From positions 5,270,001 through 5,334,000 of the forward strand of contig NZ_CP059399.1 in assembly GCF_013744875.1 (NCBI RefSeq): a DNA stretch of 64,000 nucleotides, read 5' to 3'. Numbering within the stretch: position 1 is the stretch's first letter; every line of letters starts with the position of its first letter. Shown here piece by piece: positions 8,454 through 16,415 of this stretch. The position numbers and the translations under genes are program-made. The DNA comes from Nocardia huaxiensis. GTDB lineage: Bacteria > Actinomycetota > Actinomycetes > Mycobacteriales > Mycobacteriaceae. The notes under the pieces are model-generated. The model was not told the DNA's origin and did not search any database. It worked only from the letters and a program-made list of their open reading frames with translations.

Positions 8454-9319
8454 GGGTGAATGTGGCGCAGCAGCCAATGGGTGTAGATCACCACAGGAAA
8501 CCGGATGCTGTCGTGAACCATCAGGGCGAAGAAGAGCAGGATCATGCTCAGCGCGAAGAGGCCGGGGTGTGCGTTCGTGTAGGCGAGCGTCCCGACGCCT
8601 ACGCACGCTGCTGACATCGACCAGCGCACCAGTGACTCGAGTGTCCACCGTCGGGGGGATGGAAGCGTGTGGTTACGGCGAAGCCGCTTCGCCTCGAGGT
8701 ACTCGAATGCCATCGCGCTTCTCGGCCGTGTCGGCAGGGCAATGGGCTCGACAGCGAGGCCGGAAGCGGAGATCGCTTCGATTTTCGCGGGGTTGTTGGT
8801 GAGAAGTCGAATCGAACGTAATCCGAGTCGGTCCTTCAGGAACGGGCCGACGGTCTCGTAACACCGCGCGTCATGTTCATGTCCCAGCTGCTCGTAGGCG
8901 GAGAAGGTGTCGAGGGCCGTATTTTGCTGTGTCAACCGAAGGCCCTCGGCCTTGACTATCAGGCCGGCACCGCGGCCCTCCTGCTCGAGGTAGACCAGAA
9001 TTCCAGCACCACTCGCTCGCATCGTGGCGATCGACCGTTGGAGCTCGGGGCCGCAGTCGCAGTCGTCGGAGCCCAGCACATCGCCGTACAGACACCTGGA
9101 ATGGATGCGGACGAACGGGTGCCGTCTGAATTCGGCGTCGCCGAAGATCACTACGTGGCCGCTGTTGTCGGGTAAAGGGACGCAACGCATGTCAATCTTG
9201 TGGCGCAATCGCGTCAGTGAATGGCGGGTCCGTTCCAACTCGACCCAATCGAAGGTGTCATCGAGGCGCCGGGGTGTGTCCGCCCCTTCCTTCTGGGCCG
9301 GACGCGGTGCACGAGACAT
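8441..9319 (-). CDS. GTP cyclohydrolase II paralogue 2 with C-terminal membrane segments
   Basis: A 292-residue protein. Residues about 40-215 form a complete GTP cyclohydrolase II domain: zinc ligands Cys76, Cys87 and Cys89, YLEQEGRGAG with Tyr110, Asp150/Arg152, and RLLTNNPAKI. The tail, absent from housekeeping RibA, contains two hydrophobic segments at about 232-250 (MSAACVGVGTLAYT) and 252-270 (GLFALSMILLFFALMV), so the enzyme is probably anchored to the membrane. It lies on the same strand as paralogue 3 and the first PfkB-like gene, 183 bases after paralogue 3, and meets paralogue 1 tail to tail. Confidence 0.83.
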   Translation of the reverse strand: MSRAPRPAQKEGADTPRRLDDTFDWVELERTRHSLTRLRHKIDMRCVPLPDNSGHVVIFGDAEFRRHPFVRIHSRCLYGDVLGSDDCDCGPELQRSIATMRASGAGILVYLEQEGRGAGLIVKAEGLRLTQQNTALDTFSAYEQLGHEHDARCYETVGPFLKDRLGLRSIRLLTNNPAKIEAISASGLAVEPIALPTRPRSAMAFEYLEAKRLRRNHTLPSPRRWTLESLVRWSMSAACVGVGTLAYTNAHPGLFALSMILLFFALMVHDSIRFPVVIYTHWLLRHIHPYEL

Positions 9320-9502
9320 GGCTGACTCACTTCCAGGCGCGGTGGGTTTGGAGATGGCTACACGAAGGCCGAGCAGTGCAGCGGGAGCTTCTTCATTGGA
9401 GAGATGCCGACCGGAGATTACACACCGGGCCGCGAGTGCGATGGTTTTTTCGCGTAAGGATCTACAGACCGCACGGGGCGGTCCAGCGAAAGTGGTTGGG
9501 GC

Positions 9503-10483
9503 TCATGACTGCTCTGCTTTTCGCGCACGGCGATCCGCCCGCCGGATATCGCGCCGAGCCAAGTACCAGGTGCTGACCGGATGTCCGCGCCGCAGCCACA
9601 TGCGCTCCACGACCAGTGGTGCGATGGCGGCGATAGCCATGGCGCACACTGCATCTCGGGCGAACCACCAGATCGCCAGCCCGGACACCAGTCCCGCGGA
9701 GCCGATCGCGATCCATTTGTACCCGGTCATCCAGGTCCAAACCGCCGAGGGCAAGAGTCCGTGATCCGGTGACCAGCCGTCGCTCCCGTAGCTGCGACCG
9801 CTGCGCTTGGATTCCAGATAGTTGGCTGCGCCGTCGCTCTTGGGCTTGGTCCACAACCGAACCGGACTCACCTGGAACCCGCGCTCGATGAATGCTTGCT
9901 CCTTCCGGGGGTTGTTCGACATCAAGTGCACCCGATGCAGTGGGAGTGTTGCGAGTATGTCGAGCGCCGCACGGTAGTCGCGGGAGTCGTAGGGGAGCCC
10001 CATTGCCGCATAGCTGGCGTAGGAATCGACCTGCTCACGCTGGCTGTGAGCGTAGCCATGGGCTTTCGCCAGCAGTCCCGCGCCACGGCCTTCTTGGTGG
10101 AGGTAGACGAGCACTCCCGCGCCTACCTGGAAGATCAGGTCCAGGGCGAGTCGCAGCTCGGCATCGCAGTCACAGGAGTCCGAGCCCAGCACCTCGCCGT
10201 AAAAGCATTGAGAGTGGATCCGAACCAGGCATCCGCGAACATCGTCTATGCGGCGTGAGCGTTTCGGGTCGTCGAACACGAGAATGTGCCCGCCGTTTTT
10301 TTCGTCCCGCACAGTTGCGATCTGCATGCGCAGGGTGCGTCTGTTGCGGGTGAAATCGTGTACTGCGTCCGGCACGAAGACGGGAGCCGGCTGCTCGGGT
10401 GTTGCATCCGACGCGATGGCCGATGTCGGCTGCCCCGTGCCGTCCGTGTGGGCCGAGGGGAGCGACGTGATGGTCATGCGCAC
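9503..10483 (-). CDS. GTP cyclohydrolase II paralogue 3 with C-terminal membrane segments
   Basis: A 326-residue protein with a 35-40 residue low-complexity N-terminus followed by a GTP cyclohydrolase II domain. Zinc ligands are Cys93, Cys104 and Cys106, the Tyr of YLHQEGRGAG is Tyr127, and Asp166/Arg168 are kept, so catalysis is plausible. The sequence is more divergent (HSQCFYGEVLGSDSCDCD, HLMSNNPRK). Two hydrophobic helices at about 257-275 (KWIAIGSAGLVSGLAIWW) and 278-293 are followed by a strongly basic tail, suggesting a membrane anchor with a cytosolic C-terminus. A second ATG two codons in (10477) is an alternative start. The PfkB-like gene ends 118 bases upstream. Confidence 0.82.
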   Translation of the reverse strand: MRMTITSLPSAHTDGTGQPTSAIASDATPEQPAPVFVPDAVHDFTRNRRTLRMQIATVRDEKNGGHILVFDDPKRSRRIDDVRGCLVRIHSQCFYGEVLGSDSCDCDAELRLALDLIFQVGAGVLVYLHQEGRGAGLLAKAHGYAHSQREQVDSYASYAAMGLPYDSRDYRAALDILATLPLHRVHLMSNNPRKEQAFIERGFQVSPVRLWTKPKSDGAANYLESKRSGRSYGSDGWSPDHGLLPSAVWTWMTGYKWIAIGSAGLVSGLAIWWFARDAVCAMAIAAIAPLVVERMWLRRGHPVSTWYLARRDIRRADRRARKAEQS

Positions 10484-10600
10484 GTTCTTTCGGTCGGGCG
10501 CACGAAGTCGGCGCGGTCCGGATCGACGTCATTCTCGAGAAAGACTTCACAGCACGCTCGGTGGGGCGACGAGTAGTGTCGCAGATCACAATCCGGTGGT

Positions 10601-12100
10601 CTACAGGCGGGATTGTGTCAGTGCCGCTTTTTCGATCTGACCGGCTGAAGGCATCGCCGCCGACACGCCAGCCGTGGGCGGTCGCGCGGCCACGGCGGCC
10701 ATGGCCCAGGCGAAATCGTCGGCGCCTGCTTCGCTGCCCAGGGTCACGAGACGCTGGGTGAGAGCGGCGGAGAACGCCGATGCCGCACCTGCCGAGCCGA
10801 GGACTTCGGGTGGAGTGATCTCGGCTTCGGTAGCCCACCCGTCGAAGCGGCGTACCGCACATCTGGTGTCGTCGATGGAGCAGACCGCCCGGACGCCGTT
10901 CCCGCCGTCGATGAGCCACTCGATCACGTCGGCAACCGAGTCCGTAGCACGTAGGCCACGCAGGTCGTTCGAGGAGCCGACCAGGTAATCAACCGCGGAC
11001 AGATGTCGTTGCAGCGAATCGGAGACCTCGCGCGGCGGTGAGATGTTCACAATCAGCCAAGGTGCTGCTGCCTGCGAATTCTTCAGCTCGCCAACATATT
11101 TCAGAAGCTGCTCGATGACCTCCTGCGGTTGTTCGAACGTCAACACCACCGCTTTGGAATCAGCGATGGCGCGACGATTGACCGGGCTGTCCAGATCGAC
11201 CGGTACCACCTTCCGGGAAGCGATATAGGCCGGCTCGCTGTTCGGGGTGAGCAGTCCGGTTGTGACGGGGGTACGTGTCTCCCGTACATCGAGCAGGCTC
11301 GTGTCCACCCGCTGGTCCATGAGATGTCCTTGGATGCTGCGGCCCTCTTCGTCGTTGCCGATTACGGCCAGCAGTCGTGCGTCCAGACCCAGGCGGGCAA
11401 GGGCGACTGCGCGATTGAGGCCCTTCCCACCGGGATGGCGGCTGATGTCACCCCAAACGCTGGTGCCGGGCCGGGGTATCAGTTCGATCCGGTGCAGCTG
11501 ATCGACGACTGCGTCGCCGACAATCGTGACCGTGTCGCGGGCGGTCGGAATGGACACTCTCCCGGACACCAGAAGTTCGGCGAGCGTGTTCAGCGCTTTG
11601 GCCTCCCTGGAGTCACGCAGGGTTCGCACCGTTGCGGGCGGTGGAACGTCGATCACGTGCAGAGCGGTGTGCAGTTGCCGCCAGCGGAGCTCCAGGTAGC
11701 TGCGTCGGCTGCTGAGCTTGATGGCGTAGAGCTTGGTGAGGTCGATACCTGCGGGGGCGGTGCCGTCGAACATTCGCAAGCACAGGGCCGCATCGGCGAT
11801 CAGGCGGTCGGTAGGTGGAAGATGCTGGGCGGCAAGGCGAATCACCGCTTCGACGGATTGCTCGATGGTTGGGGGTGCACTGCCCGTATCCGACGCGTCG
11901 ATCTGGCTCAGATGAAAGTAGCGGCGGACAATGCTGAGTTGCTCGAGCCTTCCTATATCGATCTCCGTGCTGCGCAGGCGATCCGCGCTGAGCCCGTTGC
12001 GGGTGCGCAGGTGGATGAGTATTTCGCGCACGGGAGCCGCGGCGTCGTCGAGCGGCTTGGTGGCGGGCACGACACTGCGGGGAGCGGGGTTTCTCATCAT
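10601..12100 (-). CDS. helical-domain/PfkB-like pseudokinase 1
   Basis: A 499-residue protein from ATG 12100 (12097 is equally possible). Residues about 20-185 are a mostly helical domain I cannot name (LRTRNGLS, VRRYFHL, LPPTDRLIADAALCL). Residues 188-490 are a PfkB/ribokinase fold: HPGGKGLNRAVALARLG (224-240), IGNDEEG, and an NISPP segment resembling the ribokinase NPAP turn. The motif that normally reads GAGDAF reads GAASAF, so the catalytic Asp is Ser441. The NxxE metal motif is also altered (SSND). Binding of a sugar or nucleoside without phosphorylation is my inference. It is upstream of cyclohydrolase paralogues 3 and 2 on the same strand. Confidence 0.75.
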   Translation of the reverse strand: MMRNPAPRSVVPATKPLDDAAAPVREILIHLRTRNGLSADRLRSTEIDIGRLEQLSIVRRYFHLSQIDASDTGSAPPTIEQSVEAVIRLAAQHLPPTDRLIADAALCLRMFDGTAPAGIDLTKLYAIKLSSRRSYLELRWRQLHTALHVIDVPPPATVRTLRDSREAKALNTLAELLVSGRVSIPTARDTVTIVGDAVVDQLHRIELIPRPGTSVWGDISRHPGGKGLNRAVALARLGLDARLLAVIGNDEEGRSIQGHLMDQRVDTSLLDVRETRTPVTTGLLTPNSEPAYIASRKVVPVDLDSPVNRRAIADSKAVVLTFEQPQEVIEQLLKYVGELKNSQAAAPWLIVNISPPREVSDSLQRHLSAVDYLVGSSNDLRGLRATDSVADVIEWLIDGGNGVRAVCSIDDTRCAVRRFDGWATEAEITPPEVLGSAGAASAFSAALTQRLVTLGSEAGADDFAWAMAAVAARPPTAGVSAAMPSAGQIEKAALTQSRL

Positions 12101-12539
12101 TCGCTTCAATGATACCGCCCGGCCATGTTTAGCTACCTGGAAAAACGTCAATTCCCTTGAGGCCTCGGCAAATGCCGAGGCGTGGCGGCAAATGCCCCAT
12201 ACTGGGATTGGCGAAACATCGCCCCCACCAGACGGTTCGGGAGGTCCTGGTGCAGGGAGTGGTTTTCCTGATTCGGCGGTTACGACGAGGCCGGCGCGTG
12301 GCACCACGGTGCGAGGTCGAACGCGACTCGGACATCGCGGCGTTCTAGGTGGGCGGATTCGTCCGCCCGAAGATCCGCAGCGAATCCACACACTGTCGTC
12401 GTACCGTTCGAAATGCGTCACGAAATCGTTGGTGGTAAACGACAACACCGGCTGGTCAGGCTCACGATCGGCCGGCGCGAGGCGTTCCCGGAAACTCCGC
12501 TCGCCCGCGGCGACGACACCCTCATCATCGGGAGACGTC
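12101..12539. promoter_or_regulatory. 439-base divergent control region of the island
   Basis: This region lies between PfkB-like gene 1 (leftward) and the first small gene (rightward). It contains a strong hairpin at 12162-12181 and a following GGCAAATGCC repeat. The PfkB frame stays open through it up to 12448, but the encoded sequence does not resemble the paralogue, so I do not count it as coding. Confidence 0.5.
12162..12181. repeat. 8-bp stem hairpin upstream of PfkB-like gene 1
   Basis: GCCTCGGC-AAAT-GCCGAGGC is a perfect 8-bp stem with a four-base loop, 62 bases before the PfkB-like start. The loop-proximal GGCAAATGCC is repeated about 10 bases on (12193-12200 area). It could be an operator or an RNA hairpin in the leader. 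Confidence 0.55.
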
Positions 12540-12818
12540 GTGATCTACGAGAGCAACAGATCGATCACCAGCAGCATCACCTTCGAATGGGCCGACTGTC
12601 TGCCTGGCCGGGAGGAACCGGCCTGGGAACTGAGCTGGCGGCCGGAACCGCTGCTGACGCGTGAACAAGCGAGGGCCGCAATGGAACTCACCGAATGGTG
12701 CAGTGGGGGTGCGGAGCCTGGGAAGCGGGCCGAGGAGATCGCCGCGGAATTGGGGACGACGGTGCAGCACGTGATGGCGGTCTTGCACCAGCGGATGCTC
12801 GAAAGGGGGAGACCGTGA
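12540..12818 (+). CDS. small island protein A, paralogue of 13056-13472
   Basis: A 92-residue protein from GTG 12540, chosen for the GGGAGA ribosome site 5 bases upstream. I do not recognise the family. It shares EPAWELSWRPEPLLTREQAR and the end pattern AEEIAAELGTTVQHVMAVL with the protein at 13056-13472 (EPVWRLTWLPEHRLTREQAH, AADRAARLGILVEHAVIML). The C-terminal half could form a small helix-turn-helix. It is transcribed away from PfkB-like gene 1. A regulatory or adaptor role in the island is only a guess. Confidence 0.65.
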   Translation: MIYESNRSITSSITFEWADCLPGREEPAWELSWRPEPLLTREQARAAMELTEWCSGGAEPGKRAEEIAAELGTTVQHVMAVLHQRMLERGRP

Positions 12819-12889
12819 CGATCGGAGCCGCGGAATTGGGCATAGCGGTGGGAGGGGCGACGTCGGTACCGCAAGGGCGAAGACTGTAA
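12815..12889 (+). CDS. possible 24-residue leader or small peptide
   Basis: GTG 12815 overlaps the stop of small protein A (GTGA) and is preceded by a purine-rich AAAGGGGGA, so translational coupling is possible. The product would be TIGAAELGIAVGGATSVPQG plus four residues. No family is recognised and chance cannot be excluded. Confidence 0.2.
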   Translation: MTIGAAELGIAVGGATSVPQGRRL

Positions 12890-12892
12890 GGA

Positions 12893-12927
12893 GAAATTCC
12901 GGCAAACCGGATGGTGTGCGGAATTTC
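12893..12927. repeat. 9-bp inverted repeat between the small paralogous genes
   Basis: GAAATTCCG (12893-12901) and its exact complement CGGAATTTC (12919-12927), 17 bases apart, lie in AT-richer sequence upstream of the second small gene. It is a candidate operator or weak terminator. There is no T tract. Confidence 0.5.
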
Positions 12928-13055
12928 GATGAAATACCGACCGATTGGCATTCGATGTGGGTAGCAATACTCGGCGCGGGCGACCGCCGGCGTCAGCAAC
13001 AAGGTACGGGTGAGCAGGGACCCTGCCGCACGTGGGATAGGCCCGAGGAGGACCA

Positions 13056-13472
13056 GTGACCATCGAATTCAGCACGCGGGCAATGACCAGCGACATCACC
13101 CCCGAGTATGCGGTCCGGGCGCACGGGTACGGGGAGCCGGTGTGGCGGTTGACCTGGTTGCCCGAACACCGGCTCACTCGGGAGCAAGCTCACGCGGGAA
13201 TGGAATTGGACGAGATTCTGTCCGATCCGACAATCGTCTACGACGACGACGCTCATTCCCGCGCTGCGGATCGCGCGGCTCGGCTGGGAATTCTGGTCGA
13301 GCATGCGGTGATCATGTTGGCGCAGCGGATGGCCGATCGGATGGACCGTGACGGCACGGCCTCCGGGTCCGACTCGGGCCCGGAATGGCCGGAACCTTCG
13401 CAGCCCGAATGGCCGGTTGCCCAGCAGACCCCCGCGATCTCCGGCGCGCGATCCCAACACCTGTGGGCCTGA
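13056..13472 (+). CDS. small island protein B, paralogue of 12540-12818
   Basis: A 138-residue protein, GTG start with a GAGGAG ribosome site six bases upstream. The first ~90 residues align with small protein A (EPVWRLTWLPE..LTREQA..GMELDE, then AADRAARLGI..HAVIMLAQRM). The final ~45 residues are a Pro/Ser/Glu-rich low-complexity tail (GPEWPEPSQPEWPVAQQTP) absent from A. It lies between the two PfkB-like genes and converges on the second with 19 bases between stops. Function unknown. Confidence 0.7.
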   Translation: MTIEFSTRAMTSDITPEYAVRAHGYGEPVWRLTWLPEHRLTREQAHAGMELDEILSDPTIVYDDDAHSRAADRAARLGILVEHAVIMLAQRMADRMDRDGTASGSDSGPEWPEPSQPEWPVAQQTPAISGARSQHLWA

Positions 13473-13491
13473 CCGGAAGCAGCCGCGCCGC

Positions 13492-14958
13492 TCAACGGCG
13501 AGTCGTGCGCAGCTGCTCGATCTCCGTGACGGAGGGCATGCCGGCCGCGATCGGCCCTGCACCGCGCTGTGCCGCCATTGCTGCTGCAGCCCAGGCGAAG
13601 TCGTCATCGGTGACCGTGCGCTCCGACGTGACCAGTCGATAGATGAGCGCGGCGGTGAATGCCGACGACGAGCCAGGGTAACCGGCCGTCGTATCCGAGA
13701 ACTGAGGCACTGACTGTTGGTGGCCGCTCCTTCGCACAGTGCAGCCGTGCCTGTCGATCATGCACACCGCTGCGACGCCGAGATCCACCAATCGCCCAGC
13801 GGATTCATCAGCCGAACTATCCGCCCAGAGGCCAGCTATCTCGTCGGTGGTGCCGACCACGTAATGGACGCTCTGCATGCGCTCGTACAGGAGTCGGGGA
13901 AGTTGCGCAGGAGGAGACGGATTGAGGATGACCCACGGCGGCTCGTCGGACGAACGCGCAATGTCGATGGCGTGGGCTGCGATCTCAATCGGCTGTTCGA
14001 ACGTCACCACGACAGCATCCGATGACCGGATTGCATGAGTAACGGCGCCGGATTCGAGGTCGGCAGCTTGGAACCGTATTCGGTCCTGCTTGTAGGCTAC
14101 GCCTGCCATTTCCCCGTGCGGCGTCATGAGCACCGTGGCCACTGGTGTTCGAGCACCTTCAATTGTGGTGATCAAGCTGGTGTCGACGCCCTCATGGCTG
14201 AGGTATTGCACAACCATCTCACCATCGGAATCGGCTCCTACCGCGGCGATCAGGCGCGCGTCGAGATTCAAGCGGGACAAAGCCACCGCGCGATTGAGCC
14301 CCTTGCCTCCGGGATGACGCTGAAAATCACCCCACACCGAGGAACCGGGCTGAGGAATCTGCTCCACGATGTTCACGTGATCCATGGCTGCGTCACCCAC
14401 GACCGTGACAGTGGCCCGCCCCTCGCCGAATGGCACCATTCCGGAGACCAGCAGCTGGGCGAGCGCGGTGAACGCTTGTATCTCGTGCGCTCCTCCTCGC
14501 AGGGTTCGCGCGGTGGGGGCGGATACGACTGTCTCGCAACGGATCGCCTCGTGCAGCGGTTGCCAGTGCAGCATCAGATATCGACGCCGCGTCGCGAGTT
14601 GTGCGCTGTAGAGCTGATCCAGGTCGATGCCCGATGGTGGATCTGCGCGGAACAATTCGAGGCGCAACTCCGCGTCCACAATCAATCGATCCGTCGGCGC
14701 CAATTGCTGGGTGGCGAGCTGGATCACATCGCGCGCAGCGTCTTCGGGCGTTGTTGCGTACATCTGCGCATAGCGCCGCACCGTGCTGAGCACTGTCAGA
14801 GCGTGGGCGTCGATCTCGCTGTGGCGCAGTTGATCCGAGCTGAGCCCGGCGCGTGTGCGCAACATGGTGAGAACGCCGCGCACAGCGACGACACTCGGAT
14901 CGAGTGCCGAGCCGACATACCCGAGTGTGCGGGAATCGTTGCGTGGTGACATGCGCAT
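13492..14958 (-). CDS. helical-domain/PfkB-like pseudokinase 2
   Basis: A 488-residue paralogue of the protein at 10601-12100, same architecture. The helical domain at about 20-180 has LRTRAGLSSDQLR, VRRYAQM and LAPTDRLIVDAELRLELF; the PfkB/ribokinase-like domain spans about 184-480. HPGGKGLNRAVALSRL (215-230) and ILNPSPP (344-350) are conserved. The GAGDAF motif is GSSSAF, putting Ser432 at the catalytic Asp position, and NxxE is TTDE. The same Asp-to-Ser change in both copies argues for selected loss of kinase chemistry. ATG 14958 or 14952 may be the start. It sits 72 bases behind pyrD on the same strand, at the right edge of the island. Confidence 0.75.
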   Translation of the reverse strand: MRMSPRNDSRTLGYVGSALDPSVVAVRGVLTMLRTRAGLSSDQLRHSEIDAHALTVLSTVRRYAQMYATTPEDAARDVIQLATQQLAPTDRLIVDAELRLELFRADPPSGIDLDQLYSAQLATRRRYLMLHWQPLHEAIRCETVVSAPTARTLRGGAHEIQAFTALAQLLVSGMVPFGEGRATVTVVGDAAMDHVNIVEQIPQPGSSVWGDFQRHPGGKGLNRAVALSRLNLDARLIAAVGADSDGEMVVQYLSHEGVDTSLITTIEGARTPVATVLMTPHGEMAGVAYKQDRIRFQAADLESGAVTHAIRSSDAVVVTFEQPIEIAAHAIDIARSSDEPPWVILNPSPPAQLPRLLYERMQSVHYVVGTTDEIAGLWADSSADESAGRLVDLGVAAVCMIDRHGCTVRRSGHQQSVPQFSDTTAGYPGSSSAFTAALIYRLVTSERTVTDDDFAWAAAAMAAQRGAGPIAAGMPSVTEIEQLRTTRR

Positions 14959-15030
14959 CGAACATTACTGCCCGCCGACATGCGTCAGCGAGCAGTTGCT
15001 CGAAATCTATTGCAGGGAACCGCAGTCGGT

Positions 15031-16140
15031 TCAGGTGCGCGCGGTGTGGCCCGCGCCGACCGCCTCGGACAGGTTCGAATAACCGTTCTCGCGCAGCTTG
15101 GCCGCGAGACCGTCGTGGATGCGCTTGGCCCAGAACGGGCCGCCGTAGATGAAGCCGGTGAAGCCTTGCAGCAGAGACGCTCCGGCGAGGATGCGCTCCC
15201 ACGCCTGGTCGGCGGTTTCGATGCCGCCCACCGAGATGAGGACCAGACGGTCGCCCACGCGGGCGTAGAGGCGGCGCAGGACCTCGAGGGAGCGGTCCGC
15301 GACGGGCGGACCGGACAGACCGCCGGCGCCGATCGCCTCGACCTCCGCGGCAGGGGTCGACAGGCCGTCGCGGCGAATCGTGGTGTTGGTGGCCACGATT
15401 CCGGCCAGGCCCAGCTCCACCGCCAGGTCGGCGACGGCGTCGATGTCCTCGTCGGACAGGTCGGGGGCGATCTTCACCAGCACCGGCACCGACACCTTGT
15501 CGAGCACGGCCTGCAGCAGCGGACGCAGCGACGCCACGGCTTGCAGGTCACGCAGACCGGGGGTGTTGGGGGAGCTGACATTGACGATCATGAAGTCGGC
15601 CAGGGGACCGAGCAGACGGGCGCTGGTGGCGTAATCGGCTGCGGCGTCGGCGGGTTCGACCACCTTCGTCTTGCCGATATTGGCGCCGATGGGGATGCCG
15701 CCGGGGGAGCGCCGGGCCAGGTGGGCGGCCGCGGCCGCCGCACCGTGGTTGTTGAAACCCATGCGGTTGATCAGGGCGCGATCCGCGGGGAGACGGAACA
15801 GGCGCGGGCCCGGATTGCCGGGCTGCGCCTGCGCGGTGACGGTGCCGATTTCGGCGTAGCCGAAGCCGAGCGGGCCCCACGTGTCGGCGCCTTCGGCGTT
15901 CTTGTCGAAACCGGCGGCCAGGCCCAGCGGCGCGGGGAAGTCCACGCCGAAGACCCGGGTCCGCAGGATCGGATCGTCGACGACCAGCATTTTGCCGGTC
16001 AACGCGCGCCCGAATCCGAAGCGGGTGGCCAGTTTCATGGCACCGAAAGCCAAGTGATGGATACGCTCCGGAGGGAGCAGGAACATCACTTTCAACAGCA
16101 GGGCATACAAGCGCTCGACAGCGCCGTCTTTGAGGGCCAT
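15031..16140 (-). CDS. pyrD: dihydroorotate dehydrogenase (quinone), class 2
   Basis: Oxidises dihydroorotate to orotate in pyrimidine synthesis, passing electrons to the quinone pool. 369 residues from ATG 16140; the longer frame to 16338 overlaps the DUF5703 gene and is rejected. The N-terminal helices ([25 protein letters not shown]) that contact the membrane mark class 2. The FMN-barrel motifs [21 protein letters not shown] and [12 protein letters not shown] are present, the last with the Ser base typical of class 2. It lies just downstream of DUF5703 and LppL as in M. tuberculosis. Confidence 0.95.
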   Translation of the reverse strand: MALKDGAVERLYALLLKVMFLLPPERIHHLAFGAMKLATRFGFGRALTGKMLVVDDPILRTRVFGVDFPAPLGLAAGFDKNAEGADTWGPLGFGYAEIGTVTAQAQPGNPGPRLFRLPADRALINRMGFNNHGAAAAAAHLARRSPGGIPIGANIGKTKVVEPADAAADYATSARLLGPLADFMIVNVSSPNTPGLRDLQAVASLRPLLQAVLDKVSVPVLVKIAPDLSDEDIDAVADLAVELGLAGIVATNTTIRRDGLSTPAAEVEAIGAGGLSGPPVADRSLEVLRRLYARVGDRLVLISVGGIETADQAWERILAGASLLQGFTGFIYGGPFWAKRIHDGLAAKLRENGYSNLSEAVGAGHTART

Positions 16141-16145
16141 GCGGG

Positions 16146-16415
16146 TTACATCACCGCCTCGGGTGTCGGGGACAGCAGGGCGCTCTTGCGGCGGCGTAGC
16201 AACACCCGACGGCTCCCGTCGGTGTAGGCACGCACCCGCGATAGTTCCCAGCCGCCGTATTCGGCTTGGATCGCGAGCCGCATGGAGGCGGTGACGCGAT
16301 TCATTTCTCGGGGTAGTCGTAGGGGGACGTATTCCCATTCGTCATCGGCGGCTTCCTCTTCCCAGCTCGCCGGTAATGTGCGCGTCGCGTGCGCTGAACG
16401 TGAGGCCCGAGCCAT
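16146..16415 (-). CDS. DUF5703 family protein (Rv2137c-like)
   Basis: About 89 residues from ATG 16415, with GTG one codon upstream as an alternative. The sequence [20 protein letters not shown] and [20 protein letters not shown] is typical of the actinobacterial DUF5703 family of unknown function. The start overlaps the stop of the LppL-like gene, indicating translational coupling, and pyrD begins 6 bases after its stop. The three genes form one leftward operon. Confidence 0.85.
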   Translation of the reverse strand: MARASRSAHATRTLPASWEEEAADDEWEYVPLRLPREMNRVTASMRLAIQAEYGGWELSRVRAYTDGSRRVLLRRRKSALLSPTPEAVM

